Shown here piece after piece: positions 22,525 through 29,148 of a stretch of 34,387 nucleotides of DNA. Made by a program: the position numbers and the translations under genes. This DNA is from DASZXJ01 sp035545895. Its GTDB lineage: Bacteria; Planctomycetota; Phycisphaerae; Tepidisphaerales; Tepidisphaeraceae. Within the stretch, counting starts at the first letter, position 1; every line of letters begins with the position of its first letter. The notes beneath the pieces are model-generated. The model searched no databases. It was not told the DNA's origin and was given only the letters and a program-made list of their open reading frames with translations. The stretch covers positions 1-34,387 of the forward strand of contig DASZXJ010000052.1 in assembly GCA_035545895.1 (NCBI GenBank), in the 5' to 3' direction.

Positions 22525-23549
22525 AACAAGCGCTCATCAGGATCGCGAGGTACAAGCGTCATAATCTTGGCGATGATTTGTTCGACGGTGATGCCTTCCG
22601 CATCGGCGTTGAAATTCGGAATAATGCGGTGGCGCAGCACCGGTGCCGCAACGGCTTCGATGTCTTCGATGGTCGCGTGGAGCCTGCCCTTCATCAATGC
22701 GCGGGCTTTGGCGGCAATAACCATGAATTGTCCGGCGCGCGGTCCTGCGCCCCAGCTCAACCATTGCCTGACAAAATCGCTGGCATTGGCATCGTTGGGA
22801 CGAGTCGCCCGCACGATCGCCAATGCAAATTCATAAACTTCCTGGCTTACCGGCACCTGTCGCACGACTGCTTGAAGCCGGCGAATTTGTTCGGCAGTCA
22901 AAACGCGCTGAACCAGTCCGCTGGAATCGTTTGTCGTTCGCTTGAGAACTTCAAGCTCCTCATCCCTGTTCGGATAATCAACCAAAACCATGAACATGAA
23001 CCGATCGAGCTGGGCTTCGGGAAGCGGATAAGTCCCCTCCTGCTCAATCGGATTTTGCGTTGCCAGCACAAAAAACGGATCAGGCAGTTCCAGCGTCTGC
23101 GAGCCAACCGTGACTTGTCGTTCCTGCATGGCTTGAAGCAATGCAGATTGCGTCTTTGGCGGGGTGCGATTGATCTCGTCGGCAAGAATCAGATTGGCGA
23201 AAATCGGCCCTTTCTGAAACTCAAACCTTCTACGTCCGGATTGCGGATCCTCCTGCAAAATATCCGTGCCCGTAATATCCGATGGCATCAAATCCGGGGT
23301 GAACTGAATGCGCCGAAACGACAAATCCATCGCATCGGCAAGTGTTGAGATGAGCATCGTCTTGGCCAGGCCGGGAACGCCCTGCATCAGGCAATTGCTT
23401 CGCGAAAAAATGGAGATCAGTACCTCTTCAATCACGCGATGCTGGCCGACAATGACTTTTCCAAGTTCAGCCTGAAGTTGCCGGCAAGCGCTGGCGAGGA
23501 AGCGGGCGGCTTCGAGGTCGTCAGCGGGTTGAGCAAGTTCCACGCTCAC
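22521..23549 (-). CDS. moxR: MoxR-family AAA+ ATPase
   Basis: This is a 342-aa AAA+ ATPase. Walker A is GVPGLAKT (residues 57-64), Walker B is LILADEIN (120-127), and the sensor 1 region is FFVLATQNPIEQEGTYPLPEAQ. The C-terminal lid has the usual MoxR helices. MoxR ATPases act as chaperones that, with VWA and DUF58 partners, remodel or insert metal into client proteins, often at the membrane. The start is GTG at 23549 and overlaps the stop of the preceding gene (GTGA), while its own stop overlaps the next ATG. It is central to this operon. The symbol is used for the family, not a proven orthologue. Confidence 0.95.
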   Translation of the reverse strand: MSVELAQPADDLEAARFLASACRQLQAELGKVIVGQHRVIEEVLISIFSRSNCLMQGVPGLAKTMLISTLADAMDLSFRRIQFTPDLMPSDITGTDILQEDPQSGRRRFEFQKGPIFANLILADEINRTPPKTQSALLQAMQERQVTVGSQTLELPDPFFVLATQNPIEQEGTYPLPEAQLDRFMFMVLVDYPNRDEELEVLKRTTNDSSGLVQRVLTAEQIRRLQAVVRQVPVSQEVYEFALAIVRATRPNDANASDFVRQWLSWGAGPRAGQFMVIAAKARALMKGRLHATIEDIEAVAAPVLRHRIIPNFNADAEGITVEQIIAKIMTLVPRDPDERLL

Positions 23550-24517
23550 GGCGCCCTCATATTCACCTGGACGCTTGAAAACGCGATTTCCTCATCGGTG
23601 ACATCGCCACTCTTTCGCAGAAGCCGGATGCCAACGTATCGCGGCTTGTCGTCTGCAAGCAAATGGGCCCCGGTCCAAAAACGCCTTTTGCCAATGTCCA
23701 CGAAAGCTTGATCGTGGTCGATCGTTAGTCGAACAACCATGTTATTTCGACTTTCCAGCGAATTTGTGCTTTGGGTTTCGATTCTTCCAGTCGGCAACAC
23801 CACCTGAGATTCATTGTTTTGCAGCAGCCACACGAACTCATGCTGCGTGGTGGCGTTGGCATCGTTGAACTGCGGATCATCCGTTACGAAAAGTTGCGGG
23901 ATGAGACGCTCCTGCGGACGCCGAACGCGCAGCGTCACCGCCATCGAGACCGGCTCATCGGCTCGTATGGGATGATCCCAAACGAACCCACCGCCCGCTG
24001 ATGTTTCAGAAGCGCCCGCCGCGGATCGTAAGGCATTTCGATCGAACTGAAGTCCGTGACCCCCAATCGCTCGCCAAGGCTGGGCTGGCCCGGTCTTCAT
24101 ATCAATTGACGCCACGGTATTGATGAAAACGCCGCCGCTCGACGTATCCAGCGGAACATCCGAGGCGCTCTTGAGCAAATAGCCAATCGATAAAATAACG
24201 ACCAGCATCACCGCAGCACATGCCAATGCGATCGCAGTGGTGGTTGCAGGTCGAGCGATCGATGCCGGGCTTTCCTGTTCGATCTCCGCCATCAATCGTT
24301 GCGTGAAACCCGGGCCGGCGCGAATCGCCCGATATCCCTTGCCGCTTTCGAGATGTTCACGCGTGGAAACCAGCAATTGATAATCATCGGAATCATCGGT
24401 GCCGCGCTCGCGCAGCTGCGCCAGTGCCTGATGCCAGGACGGGCTTCCCGGTCCGCTGCGCAGCGCATCGGTAAGAAGCAGCAGGAAGGCATCAGATTCG
24501 ATATCAAGTTCGGTCAT
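23546..24517 (-). CDS. Single-pass membrane protein in anti-sigma position
   Basis: This 323-aa protein has a cytoplasmic N-terminal part (1-90) that is helical and acidic, and one membrane segment at 93-115 (TTAIALACAAVMLVVILSIG). Its extracytoplasmic domain (about 120-323) is beta-rich, with a pattern like a LamG/jelly-roll fold (FVDIGKRRFWTGAHLLAD, then YVGIRLL). It follows the ECF sigma gene by 15 bases, as anti-sigma factors do. I see no zinc-binding His-Cys-Cys motif, so the anti-sigma role is inferred from position and topology. The outer domain could sense a ligand or envelope state. Its stop overlaps the MoxR start by 4 bases. Confidence 0.65.
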   Translation of the reverse strand: MTELDIESDAFLLLLTDALRSGPGSPSWHQALAQLRERGTDDSDDYQLLVSTREHLESGKGYRAIRAGPGFTQRLMAEIEQESPASIARPATTTAIALACAAVMLVVILSIGYLLKSASDVPLDTSSGGVFINTVASIDMKTGPAQPWRAIGGHGLQFDRNALRSAAGASETSAGGGFVWDHPIRADEPVSMAVTLRVRRPQERLIPQLFVTDDPQFNDANATTQHEFVWLLQNNESQVVLPTGRIETQSTNSLESRNNMVVRLTIDHDQAFVDIGKRRFWTGAHLLADDKPRYVGIRLLRKSGDVTDEEIAFSSVQVNMRAP

Positions 24518-24532
24518 CTCAACCTCTGCTGT

Positions 24533-25198
24533 TTACGAGCCAGAGCCCGTGGGGGTTTGCTCGCGTGACAGCATCCGACCAAGCCTTTTAAGTCCGTGGA
24601 ACATTCGCGACCGCAGCGTGACCGCCTTGGTGCCGGTGATTTCTTCCATCTGGGCGTAACTCAGGTCCTGGAACACGCCAAGCACGATGACCTCCTTTTG
24701 ATCCGATGGGAGATCGTCCAATGCCTTGAGCACGCGAACCACTTCTTCGCGTTTCTCCACGTCGTCGGTCGCACGTGCGGCCACCTGATACGGATCGCCG
24801 CTGAGGTCCATTCCCTCAAGGTGAAGTTCAGTCACATTGCGGACCGGGCTTCGCTTCTTCCGCCGAGCCGTATTGATTGCGAGATTGCGAGTGATGGTAA
24901 AAAGCCAGGTCGAAAACTTCTGCGGGAACCGATAGCTGGCCGCAAACCGAAACGCTCGAAGGAATACTTCCTGCCCAATGGCTTCCACATCTTCAACATT
25001 CCCCAACATGCGATAAAGGTAGGAGAGGACCGAAGCGCTATATCGTTCGTAAAGCAATGAAAAGGCCTGGCGGTCCCCCTGCTGGGCGCGACGCATGAGC
25101 TGCTCATCAGAGGCTCTGCCCAGCGCTGCCGGCTGCAGCTCTGTGGGAACCTCCTTGGGCTTGGATTTGACCGATTTTGACTGCGAATTGCCCGGCAC
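24533..25198 (-). CDS. ECF-type RNA polymerase sigma factor, first gene of operon
   Basis: This is a 221-aa sigma factor of the RpoE/ECF type. Region 2 is FSLLYERYSASVLSYLYRML, followed by VEDVEAIGQEVFLRAFRFA, then FSTWLFTITRNLAINTARR. Region 4 is LPSDQKEVIVLGVFQDLSYA with TGTKAVTLRSRMFHGLKRL. It would direct polymerase to envelope-stress promoters and perhaps its own operon. The frame is open to 25255, but that extension overlaps the rnpB promoter. I prefer GTG 25198, although no clear ribosome binding site is present and other starts are possible. On the minus strand, TTGACC and TTAATC with 17 bases between could be its promoter, placing the transcript start almost at this GTG. Confidence 0.85.
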   Translation of the reverse strand: MPGNSQSKSVKSKPKEVPTELQPAALGRASDEQLMRRAQQGDRQAFSLLYERYSASVLSYLYRMLGNVEDVEAIGQEVFLRAFRFAASYRFPQKFSTWLFTITRNLAINTARRKKRSPVRNVTELHLEGMDLSGDPYQVAARATDDVEKREEVVRVLKALDDLPSDQKEVIVLGVFQDLSYAQMEEITGTKAVTLRSRMFHGLKRLGRMLSREQTPTGSGS

Positions 25199-25221
25199 AG
25201 AACACCAGATTAACAATTTCC

Positions 25222-25252
25222 TTGGAAATAGGTCAAATACCTTTGTTATAAT
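25222..25252 (+). promoter_or_regulatory. rnpB promoter
   Basis: A perfect TATAAT (25247-25252) is preceded by TTGGAA (25222-25227) at 19 bases. Transcription would start at about 25259-25260, exactly at the 5' pairing arm of RNase P RNA. Confidence 0.6.
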
Positions 25253-25259
25253 CACTTAA

Positions 25260-25650
25260 TTCGCGGCAGCAGTGGCGGTCGCACCCCGTTAAACGGGTGA
25301 GGAAAGTCCGAACTGCGCGGCCGAAAGGCCGTTGGGCACGGTGGTCGCTAACAGCGACGCGGAGCAATCCGACGGACAGTGCAACAGAAAATAAACAGCC
25401 TAAAGCCCCGGCTACTTGTTGCCGGAGTTCGGCAATGGTGAAAGGGTGCGGTAAGAGCGCACCGCATCGATGGTGACATCGATGGCAAGGCAAACCCCAC
25501 CGGCAGCAAGACCAAATAGGCGGAGAGCCCGGCCCGGGGCGCTAATATCCGCGGGTAGGTCGCTTGAGGTTTCGAGCAATCGGAATCCCAGAGAAATGGT
25601 CGCCTCCCGAGTAATCGGGAAACAGAATTCGGCTTACAAGCAGCCGCGAA
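25260..25650 (+). ncRNA. rnpB: RNase P RNA, bacterial type A
   Basis: The conserved segments of bacterial RNase P RNA appear in order: GAGGAAAGTCCGA (25299-25311), ACAGTGCAACAGAAAATAA (from 25376), GGTGAAAGGGTGCGGTAAGA (from 25437) and ACAGAATTCGGCTTACA (25622-25638). The ends pair as P1 (TTCGCGGC at 25260-25267 with GCCGCGAA at 25643-25650), giving 391 nt. It is the catalytic RNA that matures tRNA 5' ends. It is divergent from the ECF sigma gene. Confidence 0.95.
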
Positions 25651-25658
25651 TGAACCAT

Positions 25659-25699
25659 ATCGGCGGCGGGTCGCAAAAGGGCTCGCCGCCGATCATTTT
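25659..25699 (+). terminator. rnpB terminator
   Basis: A 10-bp perfect stem (ATCGGCGGCG/CGCCGCCGAT) with a 15-base loop is followed by CATTTTAAGATCATTT. It lies 9 bases after the P1 3' arm. Confidence 0.75.
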
Positions 25700-25805
25700 A
25701 AGATCATTTGACGGGGGGCGTGTGACAGTTTCTGCGGGCATAATTCCAAATTCGGGATAGCATAGGTTGTGGGGGTTCTCTTACCCCTCATGGAGGAGGT
25801 CGGCC

Positions 25806-26543
25806 ATGTCTTCACGGACGAATCGAGAGCAGGCCGGTCAACGATTGGATGCGATCTATTTTGCCTTGCGGGAGAAGTTGATCCCGGCGGACGAGTCGGT
25901 GTCGCTGCAGGGCGGCAAGTTTATCGACTGGGAGAATCAGGCCGATCTGATCGAGAAGGAGCTGTGTACGGCATTCCTCGAAGAACGCGTGGCGTTGGAA
26001 GCTGGTGCCCAGGTCGAAAGCGGCGGGCGTTGTCCGCACTGCGGATCGGACCGGGTGTACCTGATGAAGGAGGAATCGAAAATGGAGGTGCGTTCGCCGC
26101 ACGGGGCCGTGGTGATGTACAAGCAGCGTTGCCGGTGCCGGGCTTGTGACCGGACTTTTTCCCCTCAGGAGCGAGACTGGCAGATGCCAACGGAAGCGGA
26201 ACTAACGCCCAAGGCGGCGGCGCGGGTGGGACGCGAAGCGGCAACGCAGACGTTTGATCCCGGTGCGCGGGCGATCAACATCGACTGGGGAACGACTCTG
26301 GACGGCAAGCAAATCGAGCGTTGGGGAGAAGCCTTGGGCCAGACGCTGGTGGAAAAGCGTCAGCAAGAGCTTGAGGCGTTTGTCGCATTATCCGCTCTCG
26401 CAAGAAGAGACGAAGATCGGATTCGTGCAATAGAAGCGGGATTTCAAAGACATCTGTCAAAGCCAGTACCGGTTCATATTCTTATTAAAACGATCGAAGA
26501 CCTGGTCAACGGAAAAAATATTCGAGCCATCGCTCACGCGTAA
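25806..26543 (+). CDS. Truncated ISKra4-like transposase fused to a receiver-domain end
   Basis: This 245-aa protein is chimeric. Residues 1-192 match the N-terminal region of ISKra4-family transposases: a helical start, a zinc-ribbon-like set CPHCGS (76, 79) and CRCRACDRTFSP (109, 111, 114), then TPKAAARVGREAATQTFDPG. The DDE catalytic part, normally another 200-250 residues, is absent. From residue 193 the sequence is instead the last third of a response-regulator receiver domain. It has the conserved Ser/Thr in ALSALARR, then the motif AIEAGFQRHLSKPV, whose Lys is the conserved receiver lysine. The phosphorylated Asp is missing. The join lies near 26379. GGAGGAGG before ATG 25806 is a strong ribosome binding site, so the chimera may be made. 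Neither half should be functional. Confidence 0.75.
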   Translation: MSSRTNREQAGQRLDAIYFALREKLIPADESVSLQGGKFIDWENQADLIEKELCTAFLEERVALEAGAQVESGGRCPHCGSDRVYLMKEESKMEVRSPHGAVVMYKQRCRCRACDRTFSPQERDWQMPTEAELTPKAAARVGREAATQTFDPGARAINIDWGTTLDGKQIERWGEALGQTLVEKRQQELEAFVALSALARRDEDRIRAIEAGFQRHLSKPVPVHILIKTIEDLVNGKNIRAIAHA

Positions 26544-26749
26544 GTATCGAGTTGCCCGCCCAAACCGGTCGCCGCCGCCACCAGCTCATCCCCTGCCGAA
26601 GAAGCGCCTTCACTGGCAGCCTGAATGAGCTTAACCATCGCGTCGCCCTGCATTTGCTGCGTATCCAGCATCTTGCGAGCGATAGCGAACTGCACCTTCG
26701 ACATTGTCGCGGCTTGGTTGAAATTGACTGCCGCATTAACGAGATCCAT
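26534..26749 (-). CDS. YjfB-like small protein (putative motility protein family)
   Basis: This 71-aa protein has the pattern of the YjfB family: an N-terminal helix (VNAAVNFNQAATMSKVQFAI), then KMLDTQQMQGDAMVKLIQA, and a C-terminal LGGQLDTYA that corresponds to the family's 'LG..LD..' ending. The family is annotated as putative motility protein and often lies among flagellar or chemotaxis genes, but its activity is unknown. Its last 10 bases overlap the convergent transposase-receiver chimera. The receiver fragment and this gene may be remains of one former signalling or motility locus. Confidence 0.65.
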   Translation of the reverse strand: MDLVNAAVNFNQAATMSKVQFAIARKMLDTQQMQGDAMVKLIQAASEGASSAGDELVAAATGLGGQLDTYA

Positions 26750-26782
26750 TGCTCTTTCTATCGGCCTGTCTCAAAATAGGTC

Positions 26783-26831
26783 TTGACCTCTCTCTGCTGT
26801 TAGGGTAATGTTTCACGAACAATGTCCGAAC
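26783..26831 (+). promoter_or_regulatory. lexA promoter with candidate LexA operator
   Basis: TTGACC (26783-26788) and TAATGT (26806-26811) have a 17-base spacer. Directly after the -10, at the expected start point, is GAAC-AATGTCC-GAAC (26817-26831). That is the GAAC-N7-GAAC form (complement of GTTC-N7-GTTC) of the alphaproteobacterial LexA box. Placement over the start site fits autorepression. The LexA box of this phylum is not known to me, so the operator is a hypothesis. Confidence 0.5.
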
Positions 26832-27072
26832 CCACGCGCTGGAAGCTATATGGGAATGGATTGCCCAATATCTGGCGATGCAGACAACATCGAGCATTTG
26901 ATCGAGTCCGATCCGTCGCTCGTGCCAACGATCGCCTCAGCCCTGCTCGTCGAAGCAGCCGTGCTCGATTCGCAGGAGATCGAAGCGCTGCTGGGCGGTC
27001 TGGACGATTTGCTCGCCGGTGCCATCGCGTCTGGTTCGGCTCAATGCAAGGATCCCCCTCAGGGAGGTTTCA
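26832..27072 (+). other. lexA leader region with unexplained coding-like frame
   Basis: This is the 241-base stretch between the candidate operator and lexA. A frame with an ATG at 26850 stays open to 27275, overlapping lexA by 200 bases. Between about 26880 and 27040 it has codons like those of real genes, encoding IASALLVEAAVLDSQEIEAL. That segment is faintly like the C-terminal end of FtsH-type proteases. A second frame (VRTHALEAIWEWIAQYLAMQ) is open only to about 26895. It may be a gene remnant. I do not call a gene. Confidence 0.3.
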
Positions 27073-27687
27073 ATGAATTTGACCCCTCGTCAGTTGGATG
27101 TAATCGTGGCCATTCGAAATTATCGCCACTTGCATGGTTATTCCCCGACCATGCAGGAATTGGCCGACCAGTTGGGAACAAGCAAGGTCACCATCTTCGA
27201 GCACGTCGGGGCACTCGAAAAAAAGCGCGTTCTCCGAAGGGACAAGCACAAGGCTCGCTCTTTGGAAATCGTTGACGACCAGAAGCTTCCCGATGAAGAC
27301 CGCTCAACCAAGCTCCCATTGCTTGGCGCAATCGCAGCCGGCTCTCCCATCGAAGCCATCGAGAATCGCGAAGAACTCGATCTGGAACAGCTATTCCATT
27401 CGCGCAGCGGCGTGTATGTGCTGCGCGTTCGGGGCGACAGCATGATCGAAGATCATCTTTGCGATGGCGATTACGTCGTGATCGAACGACGCGAGTCGGC
27501 TCGCAACGGAGAGCAGGTTGTCGCACTGCTCGACAGCGGCGAAGCCACGTTGAAACGCTTCTACAAGGAAGGCAGCAAGATTCGCCTGCAACCCGCCAAT
27601 GCCACGCTTGAACCGCGAATCGTCGATGCCGATCGCGTCAAAGTGCAGGGTGTCGTTATTGGCGTGCTGAGAAGCTATCAGAATTAG
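27073..27687 (+). CDS. lexA: LexA repressor / S24 autopeptidase
   Basis: This 204-aa SOS repressor has a winged-helix DNA-binding domain at residues 1-65 (LTPRQLDVIVAIRNYRHLHG, then SPTMQELADQLGTSKVTIFE). The self-cleavage site is Ala89-Gly90 in LLGAIAAGSPIEA. The catalytic Ser123 lies in VRGDSMIED and the Lys161 in ATLKRFYKE. RecA filaments on damaged DNA would stimulate cleavage and derepress the regulon. I chose ATG 27073, with AGGGAGG six bases before it, over an upstream ATG at 27019. A promoter and candidate operator lie at 26783-26831. The length is normal for LexA. Confidence 0.95.
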   Translation: MNLTPRQLDVIVAIRNYRHLHGYSPTMQELADQLGTSKVTIFEHVGALEKKRVLRRDKHKARSLEIVDDQKLPDEDRSTKLPLLGAIAAGSPIEAIENREELDLEQLFHSRSGVYVLRVRGDSMIEDHLCDGDYVVIERRESARNGEQVVALLDSGEATLKRFYKEGSKIRLQPANATLEPRIVDADRVKVQGVVIGVLRSYQN

Positions 27688-27715
27688 ATTGTTACTGGTT
27701 GCTGGTTACTCGTTA

Positions 27716-27761
27716 CTGGTTATTTGCAACTCTTGACAATCCCAAGCGGGCAAATAACCAG
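27716..27761. repeat. 12-bp perfect inverted repeat between lexA and the PUR gene
   Basis: CTGGTTATTTGC (27716-27727) is complementary to GCAAATAACCAG (27750-27761), with 22 bases between that contain TTGACA (27733-27738). The left arm is preceded by repeats of GTTACTGGTT. No T-run follows. It may be an operator or an RNA hairpin before the PUR-family gene. Confidence 0.45.
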
Positions 27762-27789
27762 AGGCAATATTTGAGAAGGGAAGGTCCTC

Positions 27790-28128
27790 ATGCCGGCAGT
27801 CAAACAACCCCCGGGCGCAAAAACCGAAGCAAGGATTCTTTTCCAGGACTATTTCAAATCCGTCGGCCCCCGCACCTACGCGGCCCAGGTCAAGCAAGCC
27901 GGTAATGGCAATCATTTTCTCGTCCTGACTGAAGGCAAGCGCGACGACAAGACCGGCGAGGTTCGCAAGACCAAGCTCTTCATCTTCAGCGAAGACTTCG
28001 AGTCCTTCTTCAAGATGGCGCAAAAGGCCGGCGCTTTCATCCAGGCCAATCCTGTCTCCGCCACTGTGAAACAGCGGCGCCAGAAATTCTGGGCCAGGAA
28101 GAATGCAACAGCCGCAACAAAGACCTGA
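27790..28128 (+). CDS. PUR-family DNA/RNA-binding protein (PUR-alpha-like)
   Basis: This 112-aa protein has a PUR repeat-like core: RILFQDYFKSVGPRTYAAQV, then GNHFLVLTEGKRDDKTGEVR, and KLFIFSEDFESFFKMAQKAG. It matches the beta-sheet plus helix layout of short bacterial PUR-alpha homologues (DUF3276-like) known from Bacteroidetes and spirochaetes, which bind single-stranded or duplex nucleic acid. A basic tail (VKQRRQKFWARKN) follows. GGGAAGG stands 6 bases before ATG 27790. Its cellular role is not known. It follows lexA by about 100 bases on the same strand, with an inverted repeat between. Confidence 0.75.
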   Translation: MPAVKQPPGAKTEARILFQDYFKSVGPRTYAAQVKQAGNGNHFLVLTEGKRDDKTGEVRKTKLFIFSEDFESFFKMAQKAGAFIQANPVSATVKQRRQKFWARKNATAATKT

Positions 28129-28218
28129 TGCAATTGGGATGTCAGCATAGCGTGATTTCCAGTTCTTATGGTTGCAACCAATTGACAACAGGCACGCCGC
28201 GACTGACAACTCATTGGC

Positions 28219-29136
28219 ATGAGCGAGATCAAAATTGGTCTGATCGGCGGCTCGGGGCTTGGGGCAGCTCTCAGCAGCAACCATTCGGGTAAACGTCACG
28301 AAATCGACACTCCTTTTGGCCTGCCCAGCGATGCGATTGTCGAGGTCAACTGGAGTGGAAAATCGGTTTATCTGTTGAGCCGGCACGGTCCGGGACATCT
28401 GCTGAATCCATCGCAGGTTCCGTATCGAGCCAACATCTTCGCCTTGAAGAAACTGGGTTGCACGCACATTATCGCCTCGGGCGCGGTAGGCAGCCTTCGT
28501 GAAGAGTTTGCGCCGCGGCATCTGGTTATTCCCGACCAGATCATCGACAAGACGCACAAACGGGCCAATACCTTCTTTGACAACGCCGCTGTCCATTCGG
28601 AGTTCGCGGAACCTTTCTGCCCGGTTTTACGTCAAATTTTACTCGATGCAGGCGCTGGCAGGGAGACCCATCTCACTGTCCATGATCGCGGTTGCTACGT
28701 GGCGATGGAAGGCCCCGCCTTTTCCACCCGCGCCGAAAGTCTCATGCATCGCATCTGGGGAGGCGACCTGATCGGAATGACCTGCATGCCTGAAGCCAAA
28801 CTCGCTCGTGAAGCTGAAATTGCTTATGCGCTGATTGCCCTGGTGACGGACTATGATTGCTGGAGAGCCAGGCCGGTTCCAAAGGACGGCCAAAAGGCCG
28901 AAAAACCCGACCCTTGTGAACTACTTAAGGAAATCATTGGAAATCTGGAGGCTGCCACGAATAACGCGTTTAACCTGATGCAGCGAGCGATTGAATTGAT
29001 GGCCGGGAAAACGCCGGCGCAACTTGCCTCGCCGGCGCATCAGTCGCTGCAACTCGGCATCTGGTCGGAAAAGGCAAAGATCGCCAAAGACGAAGTACAA
29101 CGCCTGGCGCCTTTGTGGATAAGGTATTTTCAGTAG
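28219..29136 (+). CDS. mtnP: S-methyl-5'-thioadenosine phosphorylase (PNP/MTAP family)
   Basis: This 305-aa enzyme cleaves 5'-methylthioadenosine with phosphate to adenine and 5-methylthioribose-1-phosphate in methionine salvage. Family signatures are GLIGGSGLG (residues 7-15, phosphate loop), LLSRHGPGHLLNPSQVPYRA (52-71), IIASGAVGSLREEFAPRHLV (84-103), YVAMEGPAFSTRAES (160-174), MTCMPEAKLAREAEI (187-201) and ALVTDYDCW (207-215). The MPEA and DYDCW segments favour MTAP over guanosine/inosine-specific PNP, although activity on other 6-amino purine nucleosides is possible. The last 40 residues are a helical extension. No strong ribosome binding site is visible before ATG 28219. It is followed 12 bases later by the PQQ-repeat gene. 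Confidence 0.9.
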   Translation: MSEIKIGLIGGSGLGAALSSNHSGKRHEIDTPFGLPSDAIVEVNWSGKSVYLLSRHGPGHLLNPSQVPYRANIFALKKLGCTHIIASGAVGSLREEFAPRHLVIPDQIIDKTHKRANTFFDNAAVHSEFAEPFCPVLRQILLDAGAGRETHLTVHDRGCYVAMEGPAFSTRAESLMHRIWGGDLIGMTCMPEAKLAREAEIAYALIALVTDYDCWRARPVPKDGQKAEKPDPCELLKEIIGNLEAATNNAFNLMQRAIELMAGKTPAQLASPAHQSLQLGIWSEKAKIAKDEVQRLAPLWIRYFQ

Positions 29137-29148
29137 GGGAATTCAAGG

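Noticed and set aside
25199..25255. Extension of the sigma factor to 25255
   Set aside because: It would start inside the rnpB -10 box and adds a peptide with no sigma-factor likeness.
27019..27072. Upstream ATG for LexA
   Set aside because: The extra 18 residues are not part of the LexA fold; AGGGAGG is placed for ATG 27073.
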